Below are positions 37,165 through 49,714 of a stretch of 64,000 bases of DNA, in pieces. Source of the DNA: Polytrichum commune (lineage: Eukaryota; Streptophyta; Polytrichopsida; Polytrichales; Polytrichaceae); the NCBI GenBank assembly GCA_950295325.1, contig OX485804.1, positions 27,404,001-27,468,000 of the forward strand. Direction: 5' to 3'. The translations under genes and the position numbers were made by a program. Positions within the stretch are counted from its first letter, which is position 1, and each line of letters opens with the position of its first letter. Under the pieces are notes generated by a model. The model was not told the origin of the DNA and made no database searches. It saw only the letters and a program-made list of their open reading frames with translations.

Positions 37165-38641
37165 GGGCCTGTTTAGACTTGGGGCCAAGGCCATTGTGAA
37201 CGAAGGCTAATATGTCCCATGTGGCATGCAAATGGGCCCCCAAGGCCATTAATAAGAAAGTAACCTGACTCCATTCATTGCTTCCATGTGTAAACCGATT
37301 TAGGTGGGGTTGGGGTCATTTGGAGGTTGCAATTATGGGAGGGTTGTGAGAGGTTCCAACGTAGTCATAAACTATTCTAGGGATAATGATTAAAGTATAA
37401 TAAATTTAGAATGTCTTCCCTCCTATTCAATGCTCAAAGAATAAACTACTACAAGCAAATAAAAGCTCTGACAATGGCCTCAACTAGAGGGAAAGAGTCC
37501 ACAAGGTTGGGAGCAGTGTTTTTTTTTTCAAAAGAAATGGGTCTCTACATTGGCTCTTGGCCCATTCATTGGCTAGCTTCTTTGGCAATTTGAGTTGGCT
37601 TGAAGGAGCCCTAGCTGGCCACGTGGGATGACTTAACATATGGCGAATGCGACTAGATGTCATAGAAGGTTTGAGTATGTGGCGATATATAATTTCTTTG
37701 GGGCGAGTGTATGTGGCTATGTTTTGCCAACGTAGAGTTGAAATATGGCCCCCACTTCCTACGTTGTTGATGTAAATGTGGCTAATACAACCCAAAGTAC
37801 ATCAAAATTTGCCTACATCTAAGATTCAATGTACAAAAAATATTTGTTCCACGGCCCATGGGAAGAATGCTCAAAAATATGGCTACAGCCTATACATGTG
37901 AGGTATTCCTCCTCAAATACAAGGAGAGGGCCACAAGAACATGTCCCATAACCCTTGTCCAAACCCCAATGAGCAGAAAAAAAGGGAAAAAAAGACGGAG
38001 GAGGAGAAGGAGAAGGGGCTTGGCTTGGAAACAAGCCAAAGTTAAACAAAAAGTGCCCAGGTGGGGACTTTTTGTTGGCAGGAGCAGGAGCACAGGTGGC
38101 TTCAGAGCGGCAGGAGAGGAGCAGAGCGGCGATGGAGAAGCACACAACGGGCTTGGGGTGGCGAAGGCATCAAAGGGAGGAGATGACGGAAGAGGCGAGG
38201 GGTTGGAGTGAGGGTTAGGGTTTGGGCCCCCTATCCCTCGGCCGTTAGATCGACGGCGATACGGGTGGCCGTGATTGAGCCGGGGGGTGGCCTCTAACAC
38301 CGTGGTAACAGGGCCGGGTTGGCTACAATGCATGCCGCCCGACCCAGTTTGAGGCTAACCCAACGGGCATTTTCAAAATAAACCATGTGTAAACATAGCA
38401 TGGCCCTAACTAGTGTAGGAAAAAACATCTGTATAGCCAGATATAAAAACGCTGGTTGGGAGCTCTCTTTTCCAAGGCTTGAGGCCATTGTCATGATGAA
38501 TAAAATAATTTATTTGTTAATTGGCCCCAACTCATGGTGTAAACTTGAAGAGGCGAGTCCCAACCTCTCTACCAATGAGAGGAGTGGATTTCTTTCACCC
38601 CAACCCATTTTTGAGCCTTGACTCCAAGTCTAAACCCGCCC
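37165..38641. mobile_element. Large Tourist-like element with GC-rich gene-like cargo
   Basis: Left GGGCCTGTTTAGACTTGGGG and right (reverse complement) GGGCGGGTTTAGACTTGGAG are inverted ends differing at three positions. Flanks are TGA and TTA. At 1477 bp it is much longer than the other Tourist-like elements here. The central 37975-38330 is GC-rich with purine-rich runs. Read on the - strand it resembles a plant 5' leader and first exon: aaaccctaaccctcac, pyrimidine-rich tracts and a 147-codon open frame (38333 to 37890). No known domain. Confidence 0.65.
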
Positions 38642-38763
38642 TTAGAGTGTGAGAAGGTCAATTCTTCCACGTAGGATTCAATTGTGTCTTGACCAATACG
38701 CACACGAGACGTGTCAAATTTCTTCCAACTTCTAACTATTTTGTGTCGCACCAGATCACAACA

Positions 38764-38968
38764 CTGATGATCCCAATGAGTGTGTGTTACTATTCGGAGT
38801 TACGCAATGCTATAACTATTTATCGAGGATGTAATGTTTTACCAATCAAAGTCATTCACGTTCTGTAACCCCAATAAACTTTCGTTTGCAACATTAAATT
38901 CATGTGTAAGATGTTATTGCATTGCGTGATTTAAACACTAACACGCACTAAATGAGTTAATCATAGTA
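38764..38968. mobile_element. MITE family I, copy 2
   Basis: Left atgatcccaatgagtgtgtg and right end (reverse complement atgattaactcatttagtgc) are inverted repeats. The left arm matches copy 1 at 20165-20350, including gttactattcg. Confidence 0.55.
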
Positions 38969-38984
38969 GTAGCTAGTTAGGTGA

Positions 38985-39230
38985 TTCCGGACCTTTTGGC
39001 CAATTCCGGACTAATATGCCATCACAAATCTACTTTAATCTCTTCAATATGATTCCAAGTGTTTGCACACATCATGTCCATTGTCTTTCAATCTTCAAAC
39101 ACCTACATAATGACTACATGATGAGTACATTTAGCTAACACTTTAAGCACGAGTGTTCACATTTCAAAAAATTGCTTGCTTATTTTCGAATTCATCAAAA
39201 ATCCATAATTACCTAAATACCAATTGAGAG
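38985..39230 (+). repeat. Dispersed repeat family L, copy 1
   Basis: Colinear with 40058-40245 and 56338-56560. Common elements: caattccgga, atcttcaatatgat, tgtttgcacacatcatgtc and, near the end, ttgcttgcttattttcgaa. Confidence 0.5.
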
Positions 39231-40057
39231 CACCCTATGATATGTATGTATGTATAAGATAAGGCCCATTGTTTGGGCCATCACGTGAATTAGGACCCCG
39301 GTGAAATTCATGTAATGCAACTAGTTGTGGGTCTTATCAATCCATAATTATTTTGCGCATAAGGTGGCGCTCCGAGATTGGGGGAAGAAAGTATCTTGTC
39401 CATATCATAATCCTTATCCTTTTGGCCCCTCAATTTGGGTTGCCAATCTTCATGATCGAAAGGTTAAAAAGAATGGACACCCAAATGGTTATGTCCAATA
39501 CCCCCACTCAAGCCCCTCGGCTCTCAATGGTTACCTAATATGTAAAGAAAACGAGGCGAAATTCTTCTAGAAGGCAGGGATGACATCCATGAATGAATCA
39601 GGTTTTCATGTGTTCATCCAACACTGGATGATTTTATCCAAGTTGAGAATTGAATGCTATGGATTACATAGAGTGATGGTGGAGATCAGGTTTACTTTCA
39701 AAGTTCTCTCATATAAGGTACCATGCATTAGTGTAGGGAAGTTTCTTATGTCTTCTTTTGCATGTCCAACTTCATCCATATAATATGCATCCGTTTGGGA
39801 AGTGAGGTTTCATCCAATGATAGGATAGCCATTCATGTAACTCGGTTTCCATCTAAATCCATGACAAGTTTTTCATCCAATGTGAACGAGTGTTTGAAAC
39901 TTAAAACAAGGTAAAGTATAAGAATGACAACCCCATTGGATTGTGGGGAGATATATTATGGCAAAGAACATGCCCTCCAACTACACTATAATTGTTTTGC
40001 TAGTTGATTCCGTGTTGTAAGGTGCCTCCTAGTATCTAGTATCTAGTAATTACATAA

Positions 40058-40245
40058 CTCTGGACTTTTGGCGAATTTCGGACTAAATTGTCATCGCTTG
40101 CCTATTTTACTATCTTCACAATGATGTCAAATGTCTACACACATCACGTCACAAGCTTTTAATATACAAGCACCTACAGAAAATGGCGACATGGCAAGTT
40201 CAAATACGAAGATGCGAAGCACGAGTGTGGACATTTCTACAAACA
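40058..40245 (+). repeat. Dispersed repeat family L, copy 2
   Basis: Shares gaatttcggactaaattgtcat, tcttcacaatgatg, aatgtctac and tggcgacatg with 56338-56560. Confidence 0.5.
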
Positions 40246-41232
40246 TTTTTAGAAGCATGAGTAAAGAGGCATCCTATTTGTGAACGCAACTTAATTGTAC
40301 ATGTTATGTTAGATACCTATCCACGTTGTCTAATAGGTCAAAACTACAATCTTGTGGAAAATAGCAAAGTTAGGATGCAAACGTAACTCGATTGAGGTTT
40401 GGGATTCAGGGTAAGCCAACACAAGGGAAGCTAGCAGGTTTGATCCTTCAAAAAAAAAAAAAAAAAAAAAAAAGTCTATTAAGAGCTTGTTAGCTTGTCA
40501 TGTATCAAAGCCTATTTTGAAAGTTGGGTGACATTTTTGAGATCTCCTCTTTCCACCTCTCAACTTTAAGAAAAAAAAAAGATCTAAAATAGGTTACGCA
40601 CATCGGGCATGTTGTTTTAAATCATGAATTGGCCTATGCAAGGCTAGCTTGGCCCACCCATCCTAGCAGGACAAGCTAGAAAGCGGGTTTTTAAAGCCCA
40701 ACACCACTCACTATGTGTAGTAGTTTAAGCATTTAGAAAACTTGGGTGAATTTGTGTTAATTCTTACATTAAACTCAATATTTGGGACTACTTACACCTA
40801 TGGTTTCACCTGCTTTAAGGTATTGAGGCCTTAAAGTGGCAAATCAATAATTTTTTTCTATTTCAGGAAGGCTAAGTAGCTTGGAAAATCTTCAAAAGTT
40901 AAAAAATTCCGTAGATTAGCAAATCTCTATAGAGCCTACAAAAAGAAATTTAAAAAATCAATACATAGGCAAGCTAAAAAAATTTGCAAAGTCGTCTTAA
41001 GCAAAGAGCCTTTGACTCTTCACTAGGGAGTTTGTTGATGTTGGATTGTGAAGTGAGAATCACCCCAAAATCACCCTTATTGTGGGTGAGGATCTTCTAT
41101 TAAATGAAGGTGGTGTCCCCCTTTTGTGGATCACTTCTTATACCCCCCCATATTGAGCGAATAGGTCCCTTATTAGCCATTGTGATTGGGCAAAGTTGGT
41201 GCTCTTTTAAAAGTGTTCTTGCATCCTTCTTA
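40246..41232. other. Unassigned stretch with an A24 tract
   Basis: A24 at 40450-40473, with a smaller A run near 40571. No gene recognised. Confidence 0.45.
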
Positions 41233-41570
41233 GGGTGAGTTTCCATGTACGCTGCTTGCCCACCAAATTCTATAGAGGGAATTTGGTGTGGTAGGGTTCA
41301 TATATACCAACTAGCTACTCCCATCTTCCCAAATGTGGGCCCACCTACTAACCTTCTCCTCCAAGTTACAACCTTCTCATCCTACTGAAACCGGTCTTTA
41401 ATCCTTAGGAAACCAGCAATTGAAGGTTTAAGATGCTTTAGTGCCCTCCACATTCTAGAGGACCACTAGAATGTGGTTGGCTGACAGCTTGTGCTTGACT
41501 ACATGCAAACACCTCCAACACATTATTATCTAGAATCTAATGGGTGAGCAACCTACATGAAAACTCAACC
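41233..41570. mobile_element. MITE family B, complete copy
   Basis: Left GGGTGAGTTTCCATGTACGC and right end (reverse complement GGTTGAGTTTTCATGTAGGT) are inverted repeats that extend about 40 bp, to attctat/tagaat. TTA lies at the left flank. Non-coding. Related pieces are at 53424-53715 and inside the 265-bp array. Confidence 0.7.
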
Positions 41571-42566
41571 TTCCACCGTTATTACGAATGGCTGAAGTGG
41601 AGCTATTTTTTTACTTAATGGCGGATACGATTAATCACTTGTAACAATGACTCTCGATGGCACCGTTGCACTCACTTATTGACGGCTTAAGGCTTAAAAA
41701 TAAGTGTCACCACAAGAAACATGGTGCTTTTAAGGGCTCAAGTACTACCTTACTTTACAAATAACTCATTTCTCAAGGAGGGTCTCCTCCATTCTTTTCA
41801 ATGCACCTGGCAATATTATTGCAGCACTTATTGTCAACCCTAAAGCCATGCCCGTGCTGACAATATACTTGAAATGGAACATTATCATTTTGAATAGCAC
41901 AACACATGTCATGAAATGTAAGGTTGTGTCAATTTTGAGTGTCTCCAAAGACTCATGAACATTTTTGTGGGTACAAAATTCAAACAATAAAACCATCTTT
42001 TTTAATGTTTGCCACTATAAAATATGTATATTGTTCTTCAGCATGACGAAAAATCCACTTGGACAAACCAAAGCTTCGTTGGATTGACATCGGCATCCTA
42101 GTTTGCAAATGTAAAGGACTATCATGATTCCACTTAGCAAAGCCGACATGCAAGAGACTCCACTTGAAAAACCTCATTCTCAATATTCACACGAGCCATG
42201 AAATCATGAGGAAAGTTTCTATGGCATGATTTGCATGACTTGGATTTGCTAATTATCTTGTACTAATTGTGATATGTTTCATAGCACATGAGAAGTGGGT
42301 CCATAGCTAAAAGTGTCCGTTTAAGGCATGCTTACAACATGAACCTTGTCATACACCATTCAAATATAGGCATCCAATTAAGAAGAGTGACCACATAAAG
42401 GTCCACATAGTTATCGCCTTTAGAGTATGAGGTGCATGCCACACGAGAGCCAGAGGAGGTTTCACAACTTCCTCCAACATGGCACTTTGCTTTTAAAAAG
42501 TCTCCTTTTCCTTGTTTTGACACCAACCCATTATAACACAATCGTTATGACACAACCCATGCATGT
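41571..42566. other. Unassigned stretch
   Basis: No gene or repeat recognised. Confidence 0.4.
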
Positions 42567-42574
42567 CTTTTGAT

Positions 42575-42974
42575 CACAGGGAGGTCACTCCATTGTCAAG
42601 TTGGAAACCACGTGTGAACAAAAAAAATCTACTTTTTCTAAGTTGCATCAACAAAATGGGTCAAACTTTTATCAAAAAAAATTTATGAGTACATATACAT
42701 GGTATCTATTACATTATAAAAATTGATAACCAAAATTGATAATTTGTTTTTTCTAGAAAACATACCGTTTCTAACTAGAATGACGCAGAATTGAACTAAA
42801 AAAATTACTAGAAAAAATGGAGATGATCAGAAATATACAAAAGATATTATCAATGGATATGTATATAGAGAAAAAATATCATAATTTTTAAAATTATCTA
42901 TAGCATATAATATAGGGGTAGCAAACTTTGTTCGCACGTGGTTTTCAACTTGACAATGGAGTGACCTCCCCGTG
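42575..42974. mobile_element. hAT-like non-autonomous element, 400 bp, exact 8-bp TSD
   Basis: CTTTTGAT occurs on both sides (42567-42574, 42975-42982). The ends are CACAGGGAGGTCACTCC and its mirror GGAGTGACCTCCCCGTG. The inverted repeats run about 53 bp with few differences and contain CACGTG. An 8-bp duplication and CA-G ends fit the hAT superfamily. The AT-rich middle has no coding. Confidence 0.85.
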
Positions 42975-43084
42975 CTTTTGATATCATATTCATGTCTATA
43001 CCTATTCAAAAGATTGAGTGCCCCACTATCTTAACAATGTTATGCAAGTCTTGATATGGCTATGAACATATCAAAGAACTCAAC

Positions 43085-43259
43085 CAAGGGCGTCACCAGG
43101 CCTAGGCATGGGTAAGCCGGGCCTACCCTAGGCCCGAAGGGCCCACCTAAAAGCCTAGGTCATATACAAAAATGGTTTTTTTCCTAAATAAACATGCAAT
43201 GCATAAAATTTGATTTCCCGAGCAGGCCTACCCTGAAAATCAAGGTTGGCAACGCCTTG
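43085..43259. mobile_element. hAT-like MITE, 175 bp, exact 8-bp TSD
   Basis: AACTCAAC duplicates on both sides (43077-43084, 43260-43267). Ends are CAAGGGCGTCACC and GGCAACGCCTTG. Interior contains ggcctaccct-type palindromic sequence. An 8-bp duplication with CARGGGCG-type ends is typical of hAT-derived MITEs. Confidence 0.85.
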
Positions 43260-43267
43260 AACTCAAC

Positions 43268-44063
43268 CCAAAGCTATAATATGGCAAAATTATCTTTGCT
43301 TTAGAGTGTGTATGAAGTTCCACAAGGTTTGTGCAAAGGGGGGAGCATGATAAATTGAACCAAAAAAATGCTTTAGTACACTAAAACCATAATTATTTTG
43401 GTGAAACGCCTAAAAGTAGTAGCAAAATGTTTTTTAATTATTATTATTTTCATGGTGTCCTCTATTGTTGTGTTGAGTACTTGAATATACAATATCAATA
43501 TAAGTTCTCAAATTTAATAAAAATAAAAGTAATGCTCAAAGTAAATGGCTAAATTTGGTTTTAGATATAATTGTCATGATCTTAAATTCTTGAGATCATT
43601 TTTTTCATATTCCTTGATTTCATTATAAAGTTGAGGGCATCATAGACAAAAAGAAAAAAATTACCAAATTAATGTATATTTATCATGTCATAAACAAATT
43701 TTGGATGATTACTTGTGAATATGTTTTTTTTTTTGGAAATTAGTAGTTTCAACATAAGCTACTTGGCTTTGTAAATCCATAGGCTTTTTAATGTTTACAG
43801 ATTTTTCTCACAAAAATCAAGGTTAGTATTTAGTTTTGAATCACTCTCACTTAAACCTTTGCAAGGATTAAGAATTGTCCACTTTATTGTACTTGCACCC
43901 ACAAGTCAAAATCATGTGCATGTGAACCTTAAATCAAATGAACATTTTTACTTCACAAGTTCTTATTTAAAATCATTGCATCCCTTTCATAGTAGAGTGA
44001 TACACACATGTTGTTATGCGGAAAAAAAGGTTGAGTTCTTAGGGGTTTACACAAGGACTGCAT
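43268..44063. other. Unassigned AT-rich stretch
   Basis: No gene or element recognised. Confidence 0.4.
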
Positions 44064-44567
44064 CATTTATGGTATTTAGTGTCACATGCTTAATACTATC
44101 ACTTACTTTATTTTGAGACATATGCTAGGTTACAGTAATGATCAACAACTTCATTACTAGTGTTGCCTCATGACACTTGGCATTCAAGTCACTTACTAAC
44201 ATCTTGGCATAAGTATGTTCAATAATGTTATGAGGTGTATGCCTATGTTACATAATAATGTACAAGTTCACACATGAATATCTTCCTCCGAGATCTTCCT
44301 CTTGCCTACTAAAATGTAAACAAATGACACTTGCCATTAACTGCTCAATAATATCTTCTCATATAAAAATGCAAAACTATCATCTCAAATATCTTAATGC
44401 GCTATGCTAAATGTCATTATGTAAATATTTTTTTCACTTAGAAAGTTATTATGTGGACGAATAGTATCATACAGTTTGCAATTAAGTAGACATGACACTT
44501 TGAGACCTCTAGGCATGTATTATAGGCCCTTCGCAAATAGTGTATGTGACACTAATTACCATAAACT
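44064..44567. mobile_element. MITE/fold-back family E, copy 4
   Basis: Left CATTTATGGTATTTAGTGTCAC and right GTGACACTAATTACCATAAA are inverted ends. The right half matches 1-320 and the left arm matches the reverse complement of 29000-29269. Confidence 0.65.
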
Positions 44568-44579
44568 CACGGGTGGGTC

Positions 44580-46060
44580 ACTCTATGGAACTTTTGTGCA
44601 CCACGTGTAGCGCAAGGTTATTTGTTTAGGGGATATTTCCTTCCAAGGCACGAATTCAAGTGTTCCCTATAATTACATAATTCTTTAAAATAACCTATTT
44701 GTTTCTCACATACCATTATTTATATTTCCCATGCCAATGTAATTTATTGTAGTCTAATTATTCCTTATAAGGAATACAATATAGTCCATGTCCATAAATA
44801 GCATTGCATACACATTATCGCAAACACGGGTCTTGAAATCATGAGGTTCAAAGGGACTCTTTAGACAAAACACAACAACATCGCACTTGCATATCATACA
44901 CCATTCATGTCAACAACTAAAACATCATACACGGGTGCAAGCATAGTAAAGTGGACAACTCATAATCTTTGCCCAATGTTAAATGAAAGTGATTCAAAAC
45001 TATACACCAACTTTGAATTTTGTGCAGGAAGAAATCATACACATGATTCAGACATATTGATTCACAAAGTCAAGTAATTCATGATGACAAAAAACAATTC
45101 CAAGAAAAGTCTACATATTTTAGAAGACAGTGCAATTGGTGTCCAAGTAGGTGGTATTGAACAAACAACTATCTAAAATTTGTTTAGAATACAATAAAAC
45201 TACATTAAGTTGATGGTTTCCTACAAAGTTTTGTGACAATGCCTCAAAATGAATAATGAATTCAAGAAATATGAAGAAAAAAAAGTCCAACTTCAAAATA
45301 TTCAAGGTTGTGAAATTTACGTCCAAAACCAAATTCAACCAATTGCTTTTGATCATCAATTTTCATGGTAAGTTTTGAAGATCTCAACTTGAAAGTCTAC
45401 ATTATGAGTATTTAAAATAACAATAGAGGCCATCATGAAAAATAAAATTTAAAAATTTAAACAACACTTTGCTACTACTTATAGGCCTTTGACCCAAAAT
45501 AATATGTATTCAATATACATGAGCACTATTTTGGTTCACTTTACCATGCTTGCACCTTCACCATATGCATTACAAAAATGCATGTCTGTTCATGAAAAAA
45601 ATAAATGATTGTGTGTTTAAAAAACACCACACCCACTTCATAGGAGTCTACATGCAAGCACAAATCTCGTACATGAACCTTATACATTTTTTGATCACAA
45701 ACATTTCTAGCTCCCCCACACCAATCCTATATAGTGTATTTACTTCATTGATAGCATTGTAGCTCATGGTCACATAAGAAATAATGCAATCCACATAAAT
45801 CCATTTGCTATCGGTGTGATCAAATTTGAAGTTGTTATGGCCCGGATGTTTCATGTAGTATTGCAACATACTTCAATATAGGGATTGTAAGTATTGTGCC
45901 TCCTAGATTCTTTGAGTTGGGCCATGAGGTCAACCGGCTGCCTTAGTATTCCAAACGCATGTCCATTATGCCGCTTCATAGCTTGCACCTTCCTAACCCA
46001 CCATGAACCCCCATATGGCCCAAACAAAATGTTGCATTTCTAGCTTTATTGGCACTAGTT
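44580..46060 (-). repeat. Left arm of a large imperfect inverted repeat
   Basis: Reverse complement of 44700-46060 is colinear with 49715-50510 (ggttgacctc, caaagaatctag, the shared caccgatagcaaatggattt, and a common cttgaa...gaa block near 44830/50300). The left arm has more sequence between the shared blocks. A decayed coding segment lies within it (next entry). Confidence 0.55.
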
Positions 46061-46451
46061 GGACGTTCTTTTCTTTTCTTTTCTCTTTACCACATGTTTC
46101 ATAGTTGATGATATTTTAGCGGTGCTCCTTTGAACAAAAATGCACCGCATAATCTACTCCTATATTCAACAAACATGATCTAGAAGATGATATTGCCCAA
46201 AGACTATTATCATGGTTGGTGAATTGAATGCTATACTTAATTCTAGCTTGACCTATCTTTCGACCCAAAAAAATGTTACCATTCAATTGTAAGACAATAA
46301 TTGACTTGTAAATGTAATGTCCACCAACTTCAACGGTTGGAACAATCCTCCTGCTCCATGTACCAACCTCACTTGCTCCTCTGCCTTGTCGTGTAAATAG
46401 CGACCGTGTGTCATTGCAGCTCGAGTACCAACCACCACTAACAAACAACAT
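45648..46451 (-). pseudogene. Decayed coding remnant on minus strand, unknown family
   Basis: A 111-codon open stretch (46451 to 46116) with protein-like content (ISSSRSC, KIGQARIKYSIQFTNHD) is followed by a broken stretch and a second open one (45869 to 45648) containing FDHTDSKWIYV. The second also occurs in the opposite arm at 49910-50173 as YDHTDSKWIYV. Retention of the peptide in two diverged copies argues that it was once coding. No family recognised; probably an old transposon gene. Confidence 0.4.
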
Positions 46452-46460
46452 TAAAACATA

Positions 46461-47094
46461 ACAACGTCACACATAAACAACACACCTCGACAGAGAAGGA
46501 AGAGAGTCAAACACTCATAAGAGCTCTAAATCTGTTTTCAAATGCACACAATGAGTCAAGCTATCTCTCACTCCACCACGGGAGAATCCAAGAGTGTAAG
46601 TAGGGGGAGAAGAACTCAAGATTTATTGCCAAAAACATGCAATCTTCACCTCACACAAGCTCTCTCCACACACTCACTCATAATACTTGATTTGGCAAGA
46701 ATGCCAAGCCAAGGAGGAGGCTCCTCACTTAGGAGCCTTCCTCTCCACATCTAGATTCATCCATCCAAACCTAAATGGATGAAGCCCAACATATAAGGTG
46801 CGGCTGCCGACGCCGCATACCGTGACAGCCTCATTACGTAGGTCTACGATGACATCATGAGTATCTTCCTCTAGTATCATGGCATGTTGCAATCCATTGT
46901 CCACCAAATCCTCCTCAACAAACTCTCTTGGTTGGGAGCATTCTATAGTACCATTAAGCAAGAACTTCCACGTGCAACCGGTCTCACAACACCTCTAAGT
47001 CTCCATCCCCTATGTGGTACAAATGGATTAAAAGATTTAGTGATTGATTATGTGAGAGAGAAAGACTAACCATATTTTTAATTTTTTTTGGGAG
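46461..47094. other. Unassigned stretch, possibly once coding on the minus strand
   Basis: The - strand has a 78-codon open frame (46961 to 46725) with protein-like content (REFVEEDLVDNGLQHAMILE). No domain recognised, and no intact gene structure around it. Confidence 0.3.
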
Positions 47095-47560
47095 TAGATG
47101 TTGCTTGGAGTCAGACAACTTCAAAAAAAAAGTTAGTCAGACAACCCAAAAAAGAATGGTGCACAAGGGCTAGACACCCCATAAAGGAATCATGCACATG
47201 AGTTTGACAACTTCCAATCGAAGATCTTTGCATTAGAGCTAAACACCTCCCTCTAGAAGATCTTTGTGTTGGAGTTAGACAATCGACTAGAAGATACGAA
47301 TCAAAGCTAGGCAACTCCCAATGAATGAATGTTATTCATAGAGCTAGACACCTCACAATGAATAAATGAATCTACTTGGAATTGGACAATTCCAACTAGA
47401 GGAATGAATTAATGAATCAATCAAGTTGGAGTTAGACAATTCCAACTATATGAATGGATGATTGGTTCAAGTTGGAATGAAACAGTTTCAACTAGAAGAA
47501 TAGATGAATGCATCAAGTTGAACATGAATACATGAATTAGACAATTCCAAATAGATGATT
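47095..47560. repeat. Degenerate minisatellite, 33-50 bp units, about 11 copies
   Basis: A core like gagttagacaattccaact recurs about every 33-36 bp in the left half and 45-50 bp in the right half, with spacers of gaatgaatgaatcaagtt type. In the left half the - strand reads as repeated residues (CLALMQRSSIG, CLALVHHSFLG, CLTPTQRSSRG). Confidence 0.7.
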
Positions 47561-48589
47561 GTGATTGAACCAAAAGATAAGAAAGGATCATATACTGAAA
47601 TGATCTATGTATATAGATAAGGAAGATTTAGTCTACATTTAGTAGGAATTGGGACTTTTAGATACTATGAATAAAGATGAAGAAGACTAGAGTGCCTTTC
47701 AGTATAAGAAAGAATTCAGGGGGAGGAAAGAGGATCATTTTATTGCTTATCTCCTATGGTTGGGTGGTTCGAGCTCATAGCAATCACAATATTGTGTTTA
47801 GTTTATAAGACTCTTGTAATGTACAAAGTTTGAAAGTTTTCAATACTAATGTCTCATATGCATTGATGATTGTATTATTCTTGTGTAAATGAGAATGGTG
47901 TTACCCTCCTAACACTAGCGTGAACTAGATGAATAAGCAAACTCTTTGGGCCAGTTCTTTCAACTATCCATGGCTTCTCATACCATGATTTCTTTTAAGT
48001 TGGGCATTGACGGCTTGGAGCCATGTTAAGAGTCCACAACAAACTATGGGATTCTTTTGATCCCTCTTGCAACTTGGTTATTACCTTAGCATTCAAAGAT
48101 ATCAATGTACAGTCACACATATTACATTGCTCCTCTCTATGTTGAAGCTTATGAGGTGTTTCCCATACATTCTCCATCTTATTATGTTATTTTTGAATGC
48201 TAACATGTCCTTCGCGTAATCTACAATAGATATATGGTTCAAAGTGTTGGTGGTGTTCACCAATTTGTGGAATTCATATTCACGCTCATGCCCATTCATG
48301 CCGCCAATATTTAACAAGAGCACCTTGCATGAGTCATTGCATGTTGAGCGGAGCAAAACAACTAGGTTTGGACACATGTCTTTGAAATGACAAATTACAA
48401 GAACCACAAAATGACCCGATAACTAGATATGTAGAAAACATTGTTGACTTATGAGAATTTTATCATCCACCAATTTCTGTGAACTCCCAAACACATCATG
48501 ATCTCCATTATGTAACCATAGTCTCCAAATCTAAAATTAAAAAAATTAAAAAATTTGCCACACAACAATTTTCCACGTGTTTTGAATAG
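47561..48589. other. Unassigned stretch
   Basis: No gene recognised. A 101-codon - strand open frame (48407 to 48102) has no recognisable domain. Confidence 0.4.
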
Positions 48590-48900
48590 ATGTTTCATCC
48601 ATCCAACATGCAACATGCTTAGTGCATGCTTACAAGTAGATCATACTAAACATAAATCCTAGGATCCTAAACTTCAACCCTTATATTAGTTCTACTAAAA
48701 AGTAATGGCCCACATTTTATACTTGTCTACGATATTTATATTGGGATTGTCTACTTTTAATAAACCCTTCATTATTTGGAATTTCTTTATAATGTTTATT
48801 TCAAATGAATTTAATCCTCCCTATATTATGCCGCACGTTGTCTGTAAATGCACCAAGTATCCTACCCGTGCATAAACGGTGTACTTGATAACTTTTGATT
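48590..48900 (-). repeat. Family J repeat, inverted copy
   Basis: Reverse complement matches 49440-49700: tcctaggatcctaaacttc, cttatattagttctactaaa, aaagtaatggc(c/t)ca and ttaatcctccctatatt. With the copy below it forms an inverted pair around about 500 bp. Confidence 0.7.
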
Positions 48901-49366
48901 CCCCAACATGTACTCCAATTCAATTTCAATGACTATGACTTATCAAGGCATACATGCATGGTGTACTAGGCCCCTACACCTTAACCCTTGTACCATTCCT
49001 TGGCCTTACTTTCGTTACGTACTACTATTTAAAACTTCAAGTTATATTTTGGACCTCTACCAAATGGATGCCCCAAAATCAAACAATGTGAGACATAGTT
49101 TGAAATAGAGATGAAGTTTAGAAATTGTGGCACAAAGGGAAGAGAAGGAATTACCACATACAAGCACACCTTTCTTTCATTCAACACATTATCTTTAATA
49201 TTATATGCAACTTGGAGGTTGATATTTATAGCTTATCAGACACTGCAATTAGTTTCAAACACCCCCAAATGAAGTCTAGTCCAAGTCATAGGAGACAAAT
49301 TAGCCACAAACTTATAGAAGGTCGAGTCTTTATGTTCGAGGGTTAAGAGGTACATTCATATGCAAT

Positions 49367-49370
<4 letters not shown>

Positions 49371-49428
<58 letters not shown>
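49371..49428. repeat. (CT)29 microsatellite
   Basis: 58 bp of perfect CT dinucleotide repeat, lying between the two family J arms. Confidence 0.98.
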
Positions 49429-49430
<2 letters not shown>

Positions 49431-49439
49431 CAAGGCGCT

Positions 49440-49700
49440 CGATAAACACACAAGTGGGTCACTTAGTGCATTTTATAAATAAAAAGTGGCACAATATAGG
49501 GAGGATTAAATTCATTTGAAATTAAATTTATAAAGGAATTACAATTTATGAAGAGTCCATTAAAAGTAGACAATATCATTATAAGTAAAGTAGGTAGGTA
49601 TGAAATATGAGCCATTACTTTTTAGTAGAACCAATATAAGGGTCGAAGTTTAGGATCCTAGGGTATGAGTTATGTTTAGTATAATATTTTTTTTGTAATC
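49440..49700 (+). repeat. Family J repeat, forward copy
   Basis: Inverted partner of 48590-48900 and direct relative of 3735-3960. Includes gggaggattaaattcatttgaa and aaaagtagacaat. Confidence 0.7.
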
Positions 49701-49714
49701 ATGCACTAAGCCAA

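Noticed and set aside
37890..38333. 147-codon minus-strand open frame treated as a gene
   Set aside because: Low-complexity Pro/Ser/Leu content inside a transposable element with no domain; kept only as possible captured sequence.
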